64,000 bases of DNA from Rhynchopus sp. YZ270_cl-10 (GCA_964035575.1 OZ037842.1:558001-622000); one strand, 5' to 3'. Shown: positions 1 to 9,576, numbered from the stretch's first letter. Notes: generated from the sequence alone by a model not told the origin. Made by a program: numbers and translations.

Positions 1-1019
1 CCAAGCTTGACGTAGGCGTGGAGAATCGCGCGCCAGAGCTTTAGGTCGCTGCGCATGTTTGCAGCTATTTCTTCATCCTTGACATAAATCTCAATACACT
101 CCGTCATGAACGCAGCGAGCAACGTGGTTGGCCCTTTTGCATGCAACTTACAGAGATGAATGTAATAGACGAGCAGACCTTGCACCTGTTTGTTGGCAGC
201 ATCTGATTCGCTGGTGCGCAGCTGCCGGATGCAGCCTCGGAGGTGGTCCTTTGCGAACCGGAGTTTCCCTGCTGGGATCGCTGCTGCAGTCATTATGTTA
301 AATTCCACCGGATGGCTGAGACGGGTGAAACCGTTTTGCTCAACAAGCCTACGGGATTCACGCGTCCTCCCAGTAGCCGCATAGGCAAGCAACGTTGCAC
401 GCACCCACTCCGGCGACGACGCCACCCCTGCAGCAGAGAACCGACGCAACACTTCTTTCAACTCCTCCTGCCGTGTCACCTGCTCCATTGCACAGATCAA
501 CAGCTTGCTGCGATGTGGGTCCTCTAGCACCACTGCCACATTCTCATTCACTTGCGAATGAGCATGCAATTCGTTTACATGCTGGATAAGCTGCAACGTG
601 GCGGATATAGGCGCCCCTGCAGCTTGGAGTCCCTTCGCAACTATGTGGTAGTGTGGGAAGCTTGGGGCGATATCTTCGTTGGCCATGACAGAACGTACTT
701 TGGCGATTCCTTCTAGCTCACCGCGTAGGGCGTAGGCAAGGAGGAGAGGCGCAGCAAGACGGCGGGTGATGCGGAGATTGGTTTTGCGTAAGGTGTGCCA
801 GCAGTTGTAGGCGGAGTGCAGCTTCGCGAAGGTGCTCATAGCAGCAAAGGCACTGCGTTGCCCCACCACATAGCGTTCGGTATTGCGTTGTACAGAGACA
901 AAGGCGGCACTAAACTGTGCAAGCTCGTAGACACGTTCGTGTTCGTTCAACTGCTTCCAGTTGCCTTTCTTAAATAAGGTTGCAATATGCTCGCTGGTTT
1001 GCAAATCGTCTAGTTGCAT
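1..1019 (-). CDS. PPR-like helical-repeat protein, 3' part outside window
   Basis: The frame is open from an ATG at 1019 to the left edge, giving about 339 residues with no stop. The protein begins MQLDDLQTSEHIATLF and is made of amphipathic helix pairs of about 35 residues, for example around LLLAYALRGELEGIAKVR and ATLLAYAATGRTRESRRL. This spacing and the 'AYAxxG' turns resemble pentatricopeptide-type repeats, which usually bind RNA in mitochondria. I see no catalytic motif in the visible part. The start is the first ATG in the frame and lies just after a pyrimidine tract; one upstream ATG is out of frame. A CTCTCGT-loop hairpin lies about 30-60 bases upstream. The repeat call comes from helix pattern only, so the RNA role is inferred. 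The C-terminus lies outside the window. Confidence 0.6.
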   Translation of the reverse strand, partial: MQLDDLQTSEHIATLFKKGNWKQLNEHERVYELAQFSAAFVSVQRNTERYVVGQRSAFAAMSTFAKLHSAYNCWHTLRKTNLRITRRLAAPLLLAYALRGELEGIAKVRSVMANEDIAPSFPHYHIVAKGLQAAGAPISATLQLIQHVNELHAHSQVNENVAVVLEDPHRSKLLICAMEQVTRQEELKEVLRRFSAAGVASSPEWVRATLLAYAATGRTRESRRLVEQNGFTRLSHPVEFNIMTAAAIPAGKLRFAKDHLRGCIRQLRTSESDAANKQVQGLLVYYIHLCKLHAKGPTTLLAAFMTECIEIYVKDEEIAANMRSDLKLWRAILHAYVKL

Positions 1020-1046
1020 TTTCTCATTTGAGGGGGAAGGGGTTAT

Positions 1047-1079
1047 AAGATGAACCTAAGTCTCGTGATTGGGCGACTT
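1047..1079. repeat. CTCTCGT-loop hairpin (upstream of PPR-like gene)
   Basis: AAGATGAA is followed by CCTAA, a loop holding TCTCGTG, then ATTGGG. The stem CCTAA/TTGGG pairs with one G-T wobble. It is a member of the dispersed hairpin family described in the findings. Confidence 0.55.
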
Positions 1080-1139
1080 AAACACAAGGCTCTGGAGAGG
1101 TAGGGTAGTTGTGGGAGAAGAAGAGAAGAGAAGGGGATG

Positions 1140-1267
1140 GGGGTGGTGGGGTGGTGGGGTGGTGGGGTGGTGGGGTGGTGGGGTGGTGGGGTGGTGGGGT
1201 GGTGGGGTGGTGGGGTGGTGGGGTGGTGGGGTGGTGGGGTGGTGGGGTGGTGGGGTGGTGGGGTGGT
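1140..1267. repeat. GGGGTGGT microsatellite, left half
   Basis: About 16 near-perfect copies of the 8-mer GGGGTGGT. The array stops abruptly at the left end of the retroelement and resumes in the same phase at 6057, so the two blocks look like one array split by the insertion. Runs of four G suggest quadruplex-forming DNA. Open frames through it in several phases are artefacts of the repeat. Confidence 0.9.
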
Positions 1268-1404
1268 GTGGGGTTTATGATCGTACTCCTAGTGGTCAAA
1301 AGAAATCAAAATAAAAAACAATAACAACAAAGGGAGAGTGAGGGAGGAATCAGTTATCAATTGGCACCGTTAGTGCGAAATGTACGTGCGGGGAGGAGCT
1401 AGAG
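1268..1404 (-). repeat. Retroelement repeat B2
   Basis: A 137-bp copy matching 1602-1738. It starts GTGGGGTTTATG and ends with the 19-base core GTGCGGGGAGGAGCTAGAG. The core also occurs at 1720-1738 and 5841-5859 and marks the overlap between A and B units. Confidence 0.88.
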
Positions 1405-1601
1405 TGGGGAAAACGGAAAAAGCGAAAAATGAATTTTTTCTGCTGAAAATGGTGGTATTTTGTTTTTCCCAGCCCTCCCCGGTTCCTACCCTGCCAAAGC
1501 AGGAGGTAAAAAGAAATAGCAGCCCGACGCCCACCTTTTTTGTTTAAAGTACTCTCAAACCCCACATAACGCACTTCCAGTGCCTTACAGTGCTGCTATA
1601 T
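1386..1601 (-). repeat. Retroelement repeat A2
   Basis: A 216-bp copy matching 5841-6056, ending GCTGCTATAT. It overlaps B2 by the 19-base core. Confidence 0.88.
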
Positions 1602-1738
1602 GTGGGGTTTATGATCGTACTCCTAGTGGTCAAAAGAAATCAAAATAAAAAACAATAACAACAAAGGGAGAGTGAGGGAGGAATCAGTTATCAATTGGCA
1701 CCGTTAGTGCGAAATGTACGTGCGGGGAGGAGCTAGAG
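1602..1738 (-). repeat. Retroelement repeat B1
   Basis: The internal B copy. It adjoins A2 directly and overlaps the 3' end of the reverse transcriptase/RNase H frame. Confidence 0.88.
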
Positions 1739-3500
1739 ACCCTTCGCGTCGGCGCTGCGCACCCCCCCGACACAGAAAGTCACGTTCTCTGCACACCGCG
1801 GTATGCGTGCGGACCCCGAGGATCTCTTCCTCGACCAAGAGTCCGCCGGTATCACCTCTGTCGAGATCCACTCCACGTGCAACGTCATCTTCGCCGCCTG
1901 CAGTCCGGAGAAGATTCTGCGCAGGATGTCGTTGCCCAGACGAGTCTTGGTGTGTCCCTTTTGCAGGACGAGTCGCACCGCATCGTTATCGACCCACAGG
2001 AGCACGGACGGCCACCCGCTCCGGCCAGCATACCGCAACGCCTTCTCTGCCGCCCACAGCTCAAGGTGGAACATGTCTCCCGACAGGTACTCTCGCTCCC
2101 ATGTACCCCATTCCGCCTGCGACAAAGGATCTCCCACTGTAGACGACACAAAACCCCAGCCCGTCGTCGAAGCGTCTGACCACACGGTCCCGGCAAAAAC
2201 GGACAACGGCAGTGGAGGCGCGTGCAGCCATCTGTTCGGGGCGAGGTGAGCCTGTACGAGGCCCCTCACATCGCGTCTGACCCCCTCCGGAAGACGCACC
2301 ACCGCATTCCATCCGCACACATGGTCTGCAATACGCTTCGCCCACCTGCGGATGAATTGTATCGAGTCGCAGAAATGACATAGTTTAAGCTGCGCAACGT
2401 ACGTAACCCGGAAGAGGACACCAAACATCGCCCACCACGCCAGCAACGTCGCCTCCTCCCTATCGCAAGACGCCGTTAAGCTGGAGAGCGCCTTCTGCTT
2501 CCATGCCTCCGGAAAACGAAACGCAGCACACGGAACGTCCCACTCCAGACCGATGTACGACACACGCTGCGCGGGAGCCTGCATGCTCTTAGCTTCGTTG
2601 ATCTCACCCTTGCAGTACGCAATCCTGTCTCGCACGTAAGCAGCGCGCGCGCGAACCTCGATCTCCGACGCACCGATCACAATCATATCGTCCAAGTACA
2701 CCGCAGACCCAGAGGCCAACACCTCCCCCAGAAACACCTCCGACGTGTTCTGCGCAATCCACGGGGCGTAGCTGAAGCCCATTGGCAGCCTGCACCACCG
2801 GTACCAAGTGTGTCCTACCCTCACGCAAAAGAACGCAGCCACGTCCGGAGAAAGGGGGAACTGGTGGAAGTATCCACGGAGATCAATGACGGTAGCCCAG
2901 CCTGCCTTGTGCGAGTCCATGGAGCGCGCCAAAGAAAAAGGTGACGGAAGAGACAGCTTTGGAGGCTTCGGCAGTCGGGTGTTCACCGGCCTACCATCCA
3001 CAACAAGGCGCCTCACCAGCGGGTCAGCCTTAGGCACGTCGAAAATAGCAACTACGCCCCTCTTTCTATCGCACTCCCTGACCGGTGTCATCACCCCTGC
3101 CGCACAGCACTTCGCAACAAAACTCGGCTTGACGTCACTGCGGGGCCCCGGGAGCGGTACCCTCGAGGTAAGAGCCTCGGCGAAAGTCGCAGAGTCGGTG
3201 CACCACTTTAGAAAATCCCCTCTCTTACGGCTGCCGGCCAACCTGCGGACGCTCTGCAGACACAACGTACCATGCGGGAAATCGTCCAGCCGCTCGCGCG
3301 AAGGAGGACGCAACAACCCCTGCGGCGCGCCTCTGTCCTCGATCGCATATCCGGTATCCGTCAGCACGTCGTAGTCCTCGGTGTCGTACACGTCCGGATA
3401 CCCACCACCACACAGCAGCCGCTCTACTGCAGCCTCCGCATCCAACTCCTCTCCTTCCCCCTCCTCGTGGCGTTCGTCGAGTCCAGGTACCGCAGCGTCT
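1733..3500 (-). CDS. Retroelement reverse transcriptase and RNase H region
   Basis: The part that looks like protein-coding RT runs from about 3250 to 2550. It includes a palm motif VIDLRGYFHQFPLS near 2890 and the catalytic YLDDMIVIG near 2700. RNase H follows near 2200, with VWSDASTTGWGF. The open frame reaches further upstream, to 4927, but there it overlaps the recombinase frame and a tandem repeat, so I do not count that part as RT. Overlap between recombinase and RT frames is known in DIRS elements. The upstream limit given here is approximate. Confidence 0.8.
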
Positions 3501-4872
3501 GCCTCTCGTCCTGGTGGCGGAGGGACTCCTTGATGTGGAGTCGGCTGGTGCCCGCCAGGTCCATCTGCTGTGCCGCCCCTCGGCGCAAGGAGTGCGTCCA
3601 CCACTGGCCATCCAGCTTCGGCATCACGCGCAGAATCTGGCGCTTCAGCACGGCGTAGCGGGGTGTATCCCCCCCGAACACCAAACCCCCCTCGGTCGCC
3701 TGACGCCAAAACTCCACCGCCACCGCCGTAATCTGCCCCCTGGGCAGGAAGATGGCCGGCTGCCACTGCAGACGCGCCTTCTCCTTCGCGTGCACCTCTG
3801 CATCCACCAGATGTGCCGCGCCGCCCTGGCCGTCGACTTCCCTCCAGTCGGCCTTCACGACGTACCGTATGTCGCTGATACGGGCACGCGTCATCCAGCA
3901 GATGGCAACCATGGCTGCAGCGGTGTTGTGCCCGCTCTGCCGCAGGAGCTTCAGGGCCGCCATGACCTCCGAGGTATGCAGGGGCGTCGCCTGTTTCGGA
4001 CGGATCATCACCCCCATGCGGCTGAGGGCCTTCTTGACCCTGATGACCTTCCGGGAGATCACCCACCCCTCGTCGTCTGCTATGGCTCGGCACAGTCGGT
4101 CCATGTAGTTTCGCACTACCCCAGGTGAAGCCGTCTTGAGCGCCCGCCACGCCCACTGGATCACCAAATCCTCCACGGTCGTTGTTCCCGGCATTGTCGA
4201 ACGGAACTCCTCGAAGCGAGCCAAAAGCCTGTCGCGCTCCTTCGCTGCATGGTGTCCGACCGCAAACGTATGTGCCTCCTGCCAGGGGACCAAGTCTCGG
4301 AGCAGCCGGCCCGCCTTCTTCCCGTCCCTCTCTGCGAAGACCTGCGACTCCACCCCCCTCCGCCACACAGCCGTGCTCGGCGGCCTCAAAAAAGGCGGAG
4401 GGCAGACTCCAGTCTGCTTGTTCACTATAGCGGCGCACGCTGCCGTATTTTTCTTGTTCTTTTTCCCTTTCTTTTTCTTGTCCTTTTCCTTTTTGTGGAC
4501 CTTCAGTGTTCTCGTCTCTTTTTGTTGTCCTACAGCGTTTTTCGCAGCTAGAATCTTTTTGTTGTCTTTTTTCTTCTTCTTGTGGGCTATTATTGGCATC
4601 GCCTCTTTTTGTTGTCCTACAGCGACATTCGCAGCTAGGATCTTTTTGTTGTCTATTTTCTTTGTGTGGGCTATTATTGGCATCGCCTCTTTTTGTTGTC
4701 CTACAGCGTTGTTCGCAGCTAGGATCTTTTTGTTGTCTTTTTCCTTTTTGTGGGCTATTGTTATCATCGCCTCTTTTTGTTGTCCTACAGCGAGATTCGC
4801 AGCTAGGATCTTTTGCTTTTTCTTTATCTGTTTCTGGGCGCTCCTTGCAGCCGCCTCGTTTTGTTGTCCCAC
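3424..4872 (-). CDS. Retroelement tyrosine recombinase
   Basis: A 482-residue frame. Its C-terminal half has the tyrosine recombinase signatures: box I arginine in RARISDIRYVV, then HSLRRGAA, then a late H and the catalytic tyrosine in SLRHQDERQTLRYLD. The N-terminal part is built from a tandem repeat rich in Lys, Gln and Asn. It lies between the gag-like frame and the RT. DIRS elements use such an enzyme to insert a circular DNA copy. Confidence 0.82.
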   Translation of the reverse strand: MGQQNEAAARSAQKQIKKKQKILAANLAVGQQKEAMITIAHKKEKDNKKILAANNAVGQQKEAMPIIAHTKKIDNKKILAANVAVGQQKEAMPIIAHKKKKKDNKKILAAKNAVGQQKETRTLKVHKKEKDKKKKGKKNKKNTAACAAIVNKQTGVCPPPFLRPPSTAVWRRGVESQVFAERDGKKAGRLLRDLVPWQEAHTFAVGHHAAKERDRLLARFEEFRSTMPGTTTVEDLVIQWAWRALKTASPGVVRNYMDRLCRAIADDEGWVISRKVIRVKKALSRMGVMIRPKQATPLHTSEVMAALKLLRQSGHNTAAAMVAICWMTRARISDIRYVVKADWREVDGQGGAAHLVDAEVHAKEKARLQWQPAIFLPRGQITAVAVEFWRQATEGGLVFGGDTPRYAVLKRQILRVMPKLDGQWWTHSLRRGAAQQMDLAGTSRLHIKESLRHQDERQTLRYLDSTNATRRGKERSWMRRLQ

Positions 4873-4880
4873 GGCGCTGA
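4440..4880 (-). repeat. Internal tandem repeat in the retroelement
   Basis: Four to five imperfect copies of a unit of about 80-90 bases, each carrying TTTTTGTTGTCC and GCAGCTAGGATC on the plus strand. They code for the repeated VGQQKEA segment at the recombinase N-terminus. Confidence 0.75.
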
Positions 4881-4941
4881 CAGCTGCCCGGATCTTCTTC
4901 TCTTCCTCTGCGCTCCGTGGTCCACACTCCTCCCTCTCCGG

Positions 4942-5694
4942 TCAGACCCGCCGGCCCTTTTTTCCCCCCCCTCTCTGGGGCGCCTGGGAAAAAGCGCGCG
5001 TGGGAGGGATAAACGTCTGGTTGCGAAACTGGGGGGTAGCGTATCCTGCGCCACCCCTGTGGCCCCTGCTAGGCTGGAATCTGGGACGGTCCGGTACGCG
5101 GTGCGATTCTGCGTTCTTCGCAGCCTTCAAAGCCTTCTTCAGTTTTGGGTCGAGGTCCTCCTTCCTGATTTCGTCCGTGAAAGCCGCAGCCGCCACGCCA
5201 CCCCACCTAAAGCGACAACGGAGACCGACAAGCAACTCATGCAGCTTCACCAGCAGGACTTCAGCACCAGAACCGTCGAGGATCAGCTTCACCAAAGTCA
5301 GGAGACCTTCAGCCCACGCTTTCCCCTCCGGGGACTGGGGCACGTACAATTCCTGGAGCCTGCCGACTAGCTGCACGAGCTGTACCTGCGACATTTTCAG
5401 CCAGGAAGTAGGATCGTTGACCCCCGCATCGCCAGACAGCAGGGAGCCAGGTTGCACGGTGTGAGCGGTAGCGCCGGCGGGATCCTCGGTGGACTGAGAC
5501 TCACTGGTCTCACTGTCCTCCCGCTTGCGCTTCGTGCCCCTGCCCGGTTGGCCGAAGTCCACCGTCAAACGGTCTTCTTCGTTACCCTGCGGGGGGGCCA
5601 ACGGAGGCAGCGGCTTCTCGCGCTTCGGCGTGAAAATCACCTGCAATGCGGCTGCTTTGTCGGTTTCTTCGTCAGTTCTCGCGTCAGCCAACAC
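4942..5694 (-). CDS. Retroelement gag-like protein
   Basis: A 250-residue frame, first in the element after repeat A1. It has an acidic, Ser/Thr-rich N-terminus with the basic patch KRKRED, a helical middle (QLVQLVGRLQELYV) and a basic Gly/Arg-rich C-terminus ending GGGKKGRRV. Position and composition fit a gag-like nucleic-acid-binding protein. No zinc knuckle is visible. Confidence 0.6.
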   Translation of the reverse strand: MLADARTDEETDKAAALQVIFTPKREKPLPPLAPPQGNEEDRLTVDFGQPGRGTKRKREDSETSESQSTEDPAGATAHTVQPGSLLSGDAGVNDPTSWLKMSQVQLVQLVGRLQELYVPQSPEGKAWAEGLLTLVKLILDGSGAEVLLVKLHELLVGLRCRFRWGGVAAAAFTDEIRKEDLDPKLKKALKAAKNAESHRVPDRPRFQPSRGHRGGAGYATPQFRNQTFIPPTRAFSQAPQRGGGKKGRRV

Positions 5695-5840
5695 CGCGGC
5701 TTCCTCAGAGATGTCTGTTTTGTGTGCACCTCACACTCTTTACGGCGTCCGGCGCCCTTTCCATTGCTTCCGCCACCTCCTTCGACACCCGCAGAGACCA
5801 CCAATCGCGTGTCTCGAAGTCAGCCAAAAAGGCTTCCATC

Positions 5841-6056
5841 GTGCGGGGAGGAGCTAGAGTGGGGAAAACGGAAAAAGCGAAAAATGAATTTTTTCTGCTG
5901 AAAATGGTGGTATTTTGTTTTTCCCAGCCCTCCCCGGTTCCTACCCTGCCAAAGCAGGAGGTAAAAAGAAATAGCAGCCCGACGCCCACCTTTTTTGTTT
6001 AAAGTACTCTCAAACCCCACATAACGCACTTCCAGTGCCTTACAGTGCTGCTATAT
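5841..6056 (-). repeat. Retroelement repeat A1
   Basis: A 216-bp terminal repeat at the 5' end of the element (minus-strand sense), matching 1386-1601. It abuts the right half of the GGGGTGGT array at 6057. Confidence 0.88.
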
Positions 6057-6258
6057 GGGGTGGTGGGGTGGTGGGGTGGTGGGGTGGTGGGGTGGTGGGG
6101 TGGTGGGGTGGTGGGGTGGTGGGGTGGTGGGGTGGTGGGGTGGTGGGGTGGTGGGGTGGTGGGGTGGTGGGGTGGTGGGGTGGTGGGGTGGTGGGGTGGT
6201 GGGGTGGTGGGGTGGTGGGGTGATGGGGTGATGGGGTGGTGGGGTGATGGGGTGGTGG
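6057..6258. repeat. GGGGTGGT microsatellite, right half
   Basis: About 25 copies of GGGGTGGT, with GGGGTGAT variants only at the distal end (6220-6250). It continues the phase of the array that ends at 1267. Confidence 0.9.
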
Positions 6259-6444
6259 ACAACATAAAGTGTTTTTTGTTGATAAATTTTGTTGGAGTAC
6301 TGTAGTTGCCTCGGTTGTGTTGCCACCAGTTGTGCAAATCTCCACTGTGAGGGTTGGGGGGTTTTGGGAAGGGGATTGCTGATTGAAAAAAAGAGAGGGA
6401 AAAAAAAACACGGCGAATATGAAATAAATCTTTGACGAGATGGA

Positions 6445-6463
6445 TGTGTGTCTCGTGCACACC
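6445..6463. repeat. CTCTCGT-loop hairpin
   Basis: GTGTG (6446-6450) pairs with CACAC (6458-6462) around TCTCGTG. GAGATGGA precedes it and CCACC follows. Confidence 0.55.
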
Positions 6464-6690
6464 CACCAAGGGAATATTGGAGGGGTAAAAAATATACGCT
6501 AAAGGTGAATTGAGCATATGTGGGATGGTGGTGGGGGGGCATTGAACTACCGGCAAGCTTTAAAAGGTGCAGGACAAAATGCTTCGAAAAGGGGAAAATG
6601 CGGGGAAGAGCCAGCAAGCTGACTGGGCAAACCGTAGGCTAGAGGGGGGTTGTTTTGCGTATCTAAATGGAAACATAATTTGACTTGAAA

Positions 6691-6715
6691 TACAAAGCCC
6701 TCTTGTGGCAGTGTA
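6691..6715. repeat. CTCTTGT-loop hairpin, two-part stem
   Basis: Outer pair TACA/TGTA and inner pair GCC/GGC enclose the 7-base loop CTCTTGT. ACC follows. The same layout recurs at 11507 and 11565. Confidence 0.6.
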
Positions 6716-7125
6716 CCTATATATAACATACGGAGAGACGATCAGTTTGTGTGCACGTTGTTTTTGTGTTTGTCTGATTGAAGTCAGGAATTGGTAGTTT
6801 CAACGCTGACAATATTAAATCAGACAATCCAAAAAAATGTGTTTCAAAACACCACCGTCCATCTATGGCTACCAAATTGAATTGAGAATAGAAAAGAAAA
6901 AAAACTAACAAAAGTGTGAGGGGCGTTTTCGTTTTCTCCTCAAAAAAAAAATAAAAGTATAAATAGGAAGGCACACAGACACACAGGCTCGCTGTCGCAA
7001 GAAGACAACTCCTTGCGCGTTTCATGAAATGCTCCTCCAATCACCCCCTCCTCCCTCCCCCATTCTAAATACTATCTGACAAAAAAACGCAGTCAATTTG
7101 ACTACGACAGGAAATGGAAAATAAC

Positions 7126-7154
<29 letters not shown>
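7126..7154 (+). repeat. Poly(A) run
   Basis: 29 consecutive A on the plus strand. It could be the tail of an old retroposed copy or a simple homopolymer; no target duplication was recognised around it. Confidence 0.6.
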
Positions 7155-7158
<4 letters not shown>

Positions 7159-7436
7159 TGAACAAACGATGGACACCAATTTGCTGTCAACACAAACACT
7201 CAAAATCACATTTATTGCAGTGCAGACGTACAGACTCCACGCTATGTTCCGCTTTTAGGAACCCAAAAACACACATCGGGTTCGCATATGGGCTGCGTTC
7301 TCGTATTGATTATACATTCATTTGAACGTAAGGTACACAGGAGTGACCCCCTTTGGGTTTGCTGTGTATTTTGAACATTCCAACACGGAGTAGCTTTATT
7401 AAGGAATTACCCTGAAAAAATTTTACCCCCTCCAAA

Positions 7437-8801
7437 TTAGGCGTCTGGCTGTGCAAACATGATGGTGAAGACTGCGTTTGCGCACCGTGCGGTTGCTGTG
7501 GAGCGTACATCCAGCTGGCTTCTTTGGAGGGTCAGCTTTTGGGTGTGTTGCGGTTCGCAGCCGGCGTGGAGCCAGGCGTGGACGATGTCACCTTTCTTCT
7601 TTTTCACAGCCTTTTCGATTACTGCTATTTTCACTTCACCCCGCACCTCAGCGTCTATCGAGAAGAGATACGTATGCGGGTCAGCACCCTCTGTATCACA
7701 GTCAATACGTTGCCCTGCCGTGAAGGTTAATGTCTTGCAATTTGGAGAAAACCCTTCTTGCACGAGAAGGCTGAAATGCGGCATTCGCGACTCATTTGCG
7801 TCTCGTTTGGAACGTTTGATACAAGAACTCCTTTGTTTTGGGTGCACACCCGACACAGCTATGCTCTGTATCCTCATCGGCGCTGTACACAATGCGTCAG
7901 CCCGGGCCCCCACATTCACCAACGAACGGTCCACTTTCAATGCATCCCACAGCAACGCACCAAAGTACTTCACAAAGCGGATCTGCGACGGTATTGTTAC
8001 ACCACGTGAATCGAGGGTGCGTTCCCCTGCATATTCGTCCATGATCTTCGCGCAGTTCTCTGCAATGGTCTGAGAGTCAACCCTTTGCAGCATTGACGAA
8101 GCAAGCTGTGCGTCACACTGCGGCATTATGTCTAATGAGATCCCGGAGTTTTCTGTGCTGTTCTGTGTTGTTTCGATGTTGAAGAATGATGCGCTGAGGC
8201 CTGCGGAGGTGGGGGCTGGGGAGGTGGAAGGTGACTCTTGTGGGTGTTTGTCTGCCTGTTGGAGGAGGAGTGACCAGCATGAGGCTAGGCTGTAGAGTTT
8301 GTAGCAGCTGACGACCATTCCGGTACGACCTTTTCCTGCTTTGCAGTGAAGTGCGGCGATGTTTTCGATGTTGGTATCAAGGTAGTTGTGTATGTTGAGG
8401 CATGCGTCGTGAATGCTAGAGAGCGATCCAGGGTTGTGGTCTTGCATCGGAAAGGATTCAAAATTTCCGTCAAAATCACGCCCCGAACGGTATTGGTAGT
8501 CCCGCTCCACGCAAAGGTTGTACACCCGATACCTCCCGGCGTGATGCGTATCGAGGAACCGCTTCACATCGTCGTATCGGTTGCGGTACACTATGTTCCT
8601 CCCAGATGCGGGATAGCCCATTGCAATGAGGCGGGTGCATCGGTGTGCGACAGCCTCGTCACGTTCATGTGACAGCAGCGCAGTGGCATGGCTCGCCTGG
8701 ATCACAGTGAGGTACGTCAGATCGAGGTTGAAAGTGTCGTCCACATAGCGCTTCCGTTTTTGGCTGACTGCTGTCCTAATTGGTTTGAAGCAGCAGTCCA
8801 T
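7437..8801 (-). CDS. PTEN: PTEN-like phosphatidylinositol 3-phosphatase
   Basis: A 454-residue protein from one uninterrupted frame, close in length to animal PTEN. The N-terminal VSQKRKRYVDDTFNLDLTYLT segment matches the PIP2-binding and start region of PTEN. The active-site loop HCKAGKGRTG lies at residues 152-161, with both PTEN-typical lysines, and the likely general acid is D121 in FPMQDHNP. A Ser/Pro/Thr-rich insert of about 40 residues (about 172-215) interrupts the catalytic domain before GVTIPSQIRFVKYF. A C2 domain follows, for membrane docking. PTEN removes the 3-phosphate from PIP3 at the inner plasma membrane and opposes PI3-kinase signalling. No C-terminal PDZ-binding motif is evident; the protein ends AQPDA. 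The start is supported by the N-terminal homology. Confidence 0.93.
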   Translation of the reverse strand: MDCCFKPIRTAVSQKRKRYVDDTFNLDLTYLTVIQASHATALLSHERDEAVAHRCTRLIAMGYPASGRNIVYRNRYDDVKRFLDTHHAGRYRVYNLCVERDYQYRSGRDFDGNFESFPMQDHNPGSLSSIHDACLNIHNYLDTNIENIAALHCKAGKGRTGMVVSCYKLYSLASCWSLLLQQADKHPQESPSTSPAPTSAGLSASFFNIETTQNSTENSGISLDIMPQCDAQLASSMLQRVDSQTIAENCAKIMDEYAGERTLDSRGVTIPSQIRFVKYFGALLWDALKVDRSLVNVGARADALCTAPMRIQSIAVSGVHPKQRSSCIKRSKRDANESRMPHFSLLVQEGFSPNCKTLTFTAGQRIDCDTEGADPHTYLFSIDAEVRGEVKIAVIEKAVKKKKGDIVHAWLHAGCEPQHTQKLTLQRSQLDVRSTATARCANAVFTIMFAQPDA

Positions 8802-9188
8802 TTGGGAGGGGGGAGGGGGAAGTCCTCAGGGGAGAATAAAAAATGTGTTGCAAATAATTTTGTGTACTTCTAAGATTTTTGAGGTAAAGTGGGGTGCAGT
8901 TTTTAAACGGACTACCTTTTTTGGAGAATCCAGTCACATTATACAGGAATCTCTGGAAGCATGAATGCGGGGAATGTGAAGAAAAGCGAAGAGAGATTTG
9001 TGCAGGAAAAAAAAAGGTGTATTTTGGTAATGTGCAGAACACTTCAAGGCGGCTTTAGGAAAATGCTAAGTTGATCCCAGTGTGTTGTAGACTATCGAAC
9101 AAATTGAAAAATAGAATGTGTGTTATGGTGGTGGTCTCTGTTTTTTGAAGGGAAGGAGGGGGGGAAAAGAAACGTCTTTACGATGCGA

Positions 9189-9215
9189 TCCTAAGCCTCT
9201 CGTTTGCTTGGACAC
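9189..9215. repeat. CTCTCGT-loop hairpin
   Basis: CCTAAGC (9190-9196) pairs with GCTTGG (9206-9211) with one wobble. The loop is CTCTCGTTT and ACACC follows. Confidence 0.6.
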
Positions 9216-9450
9216 CTTTTTTAAAAAACCTACATTTTTTTTTTGTGCAGAGCCCCCCCTCTCCCAACCCACCCCACCCACCTTCCGCAAAAGGGAATGG
9301 AGATGTGGCATTTTTTCACTGTTCTGTGCAGGGCGCGCGCTAACTTTTCGGAAATTTCCCGAAAAAATGGATATCGGGTCCAAAAAAATGTACCTACAGG
9401 AAGTATGTGAAGGGGGGCAGAAAAATCAGGGTCATGTTACATTTCCGAGA

Positions 9451-9527
9451 AAATCCCGGGCTGTGGTGGGGGATATACGGAAAAATGGACAAAATTTTGG
9501 TGACTTAAATTTTCACAAAATATGAAC
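9451..9527. repeat. Dispersed repeat, copy 1
   Basis: About 75 bases similar to 12322-12400. Both carry CCAG/CGGGCTGTGGTGG, then GGAAAAATG, then GGTGACTTAAATTTTCACAAA. Function unknown. Confidence 0.6.
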
Positions 9528-9576
9528 CCATACTCGTAAACAAGGGTCATTTTCAGGTCTTTCGGACAGCCAGTGC

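Larger units (their letters stand above)
1268..6056 (-). mobile_element. DIRS/Ngaro-type tyrosine-recombinase retrotransposon, looks whole
   Basis: The element is 4,789 bp and reads on the minus strand. Its order is A1 (5841-6056), coding region, B1 (1602-1738), A2 (1386-1601), B2 (1268-1404). This split direct-repeat layout is known from Ngaro/PAT-type members of the DIRS order. The A copies are both 216 bp and the B copies both 137 bp; each pair looks identical by eye, so the insertion is young. Coding parts in element order are a gag-like frame, a tyrosine recombinase and a reverse transcriptase with RNase H. It sits inside a GGGGTGGT array with clean junctions and no target duplication, as expected for recombinase-mediated insertion. 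Confidence 0.88.
6259..7436. other. AT-rich spacer downstream of the PTEN-like gene
   Basis: No gene recognised. It holds two hairpins of the CTCTCGT family, a run of 29 A at 7126-7154, and otherwise low-complexity AT-rich DNA. The 3' end of the PTEN-like transcript should lie here. Confidence 0.6.

Noticed and set aside
1069-1324. Open frames through the GGGGTGGT array on both strands (Gly/Trp/Val or His/Pro-rich)
   Set aside because: They are produced by the microsatellite; the same happens at 6035-6617.
3500-4927. Upstream half of the long minus frame that ends in RT
   Set aside because: It overlaps the recombinase frame and the tandem repeat and shows no domain; only the RT/RNase H part is counted.
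4136-5464. Plus-strand frame of 442 residues
   Set aside because: It lies opposite the retroelement recombinase and gag-like frames and is Phe/Cys-rich, as expected of a shadow.
7126-7154. Poly(A) run as the tail of a retroposed gene
   Set aside because: No coding remnant upstream and no flanking duplication could be seen.
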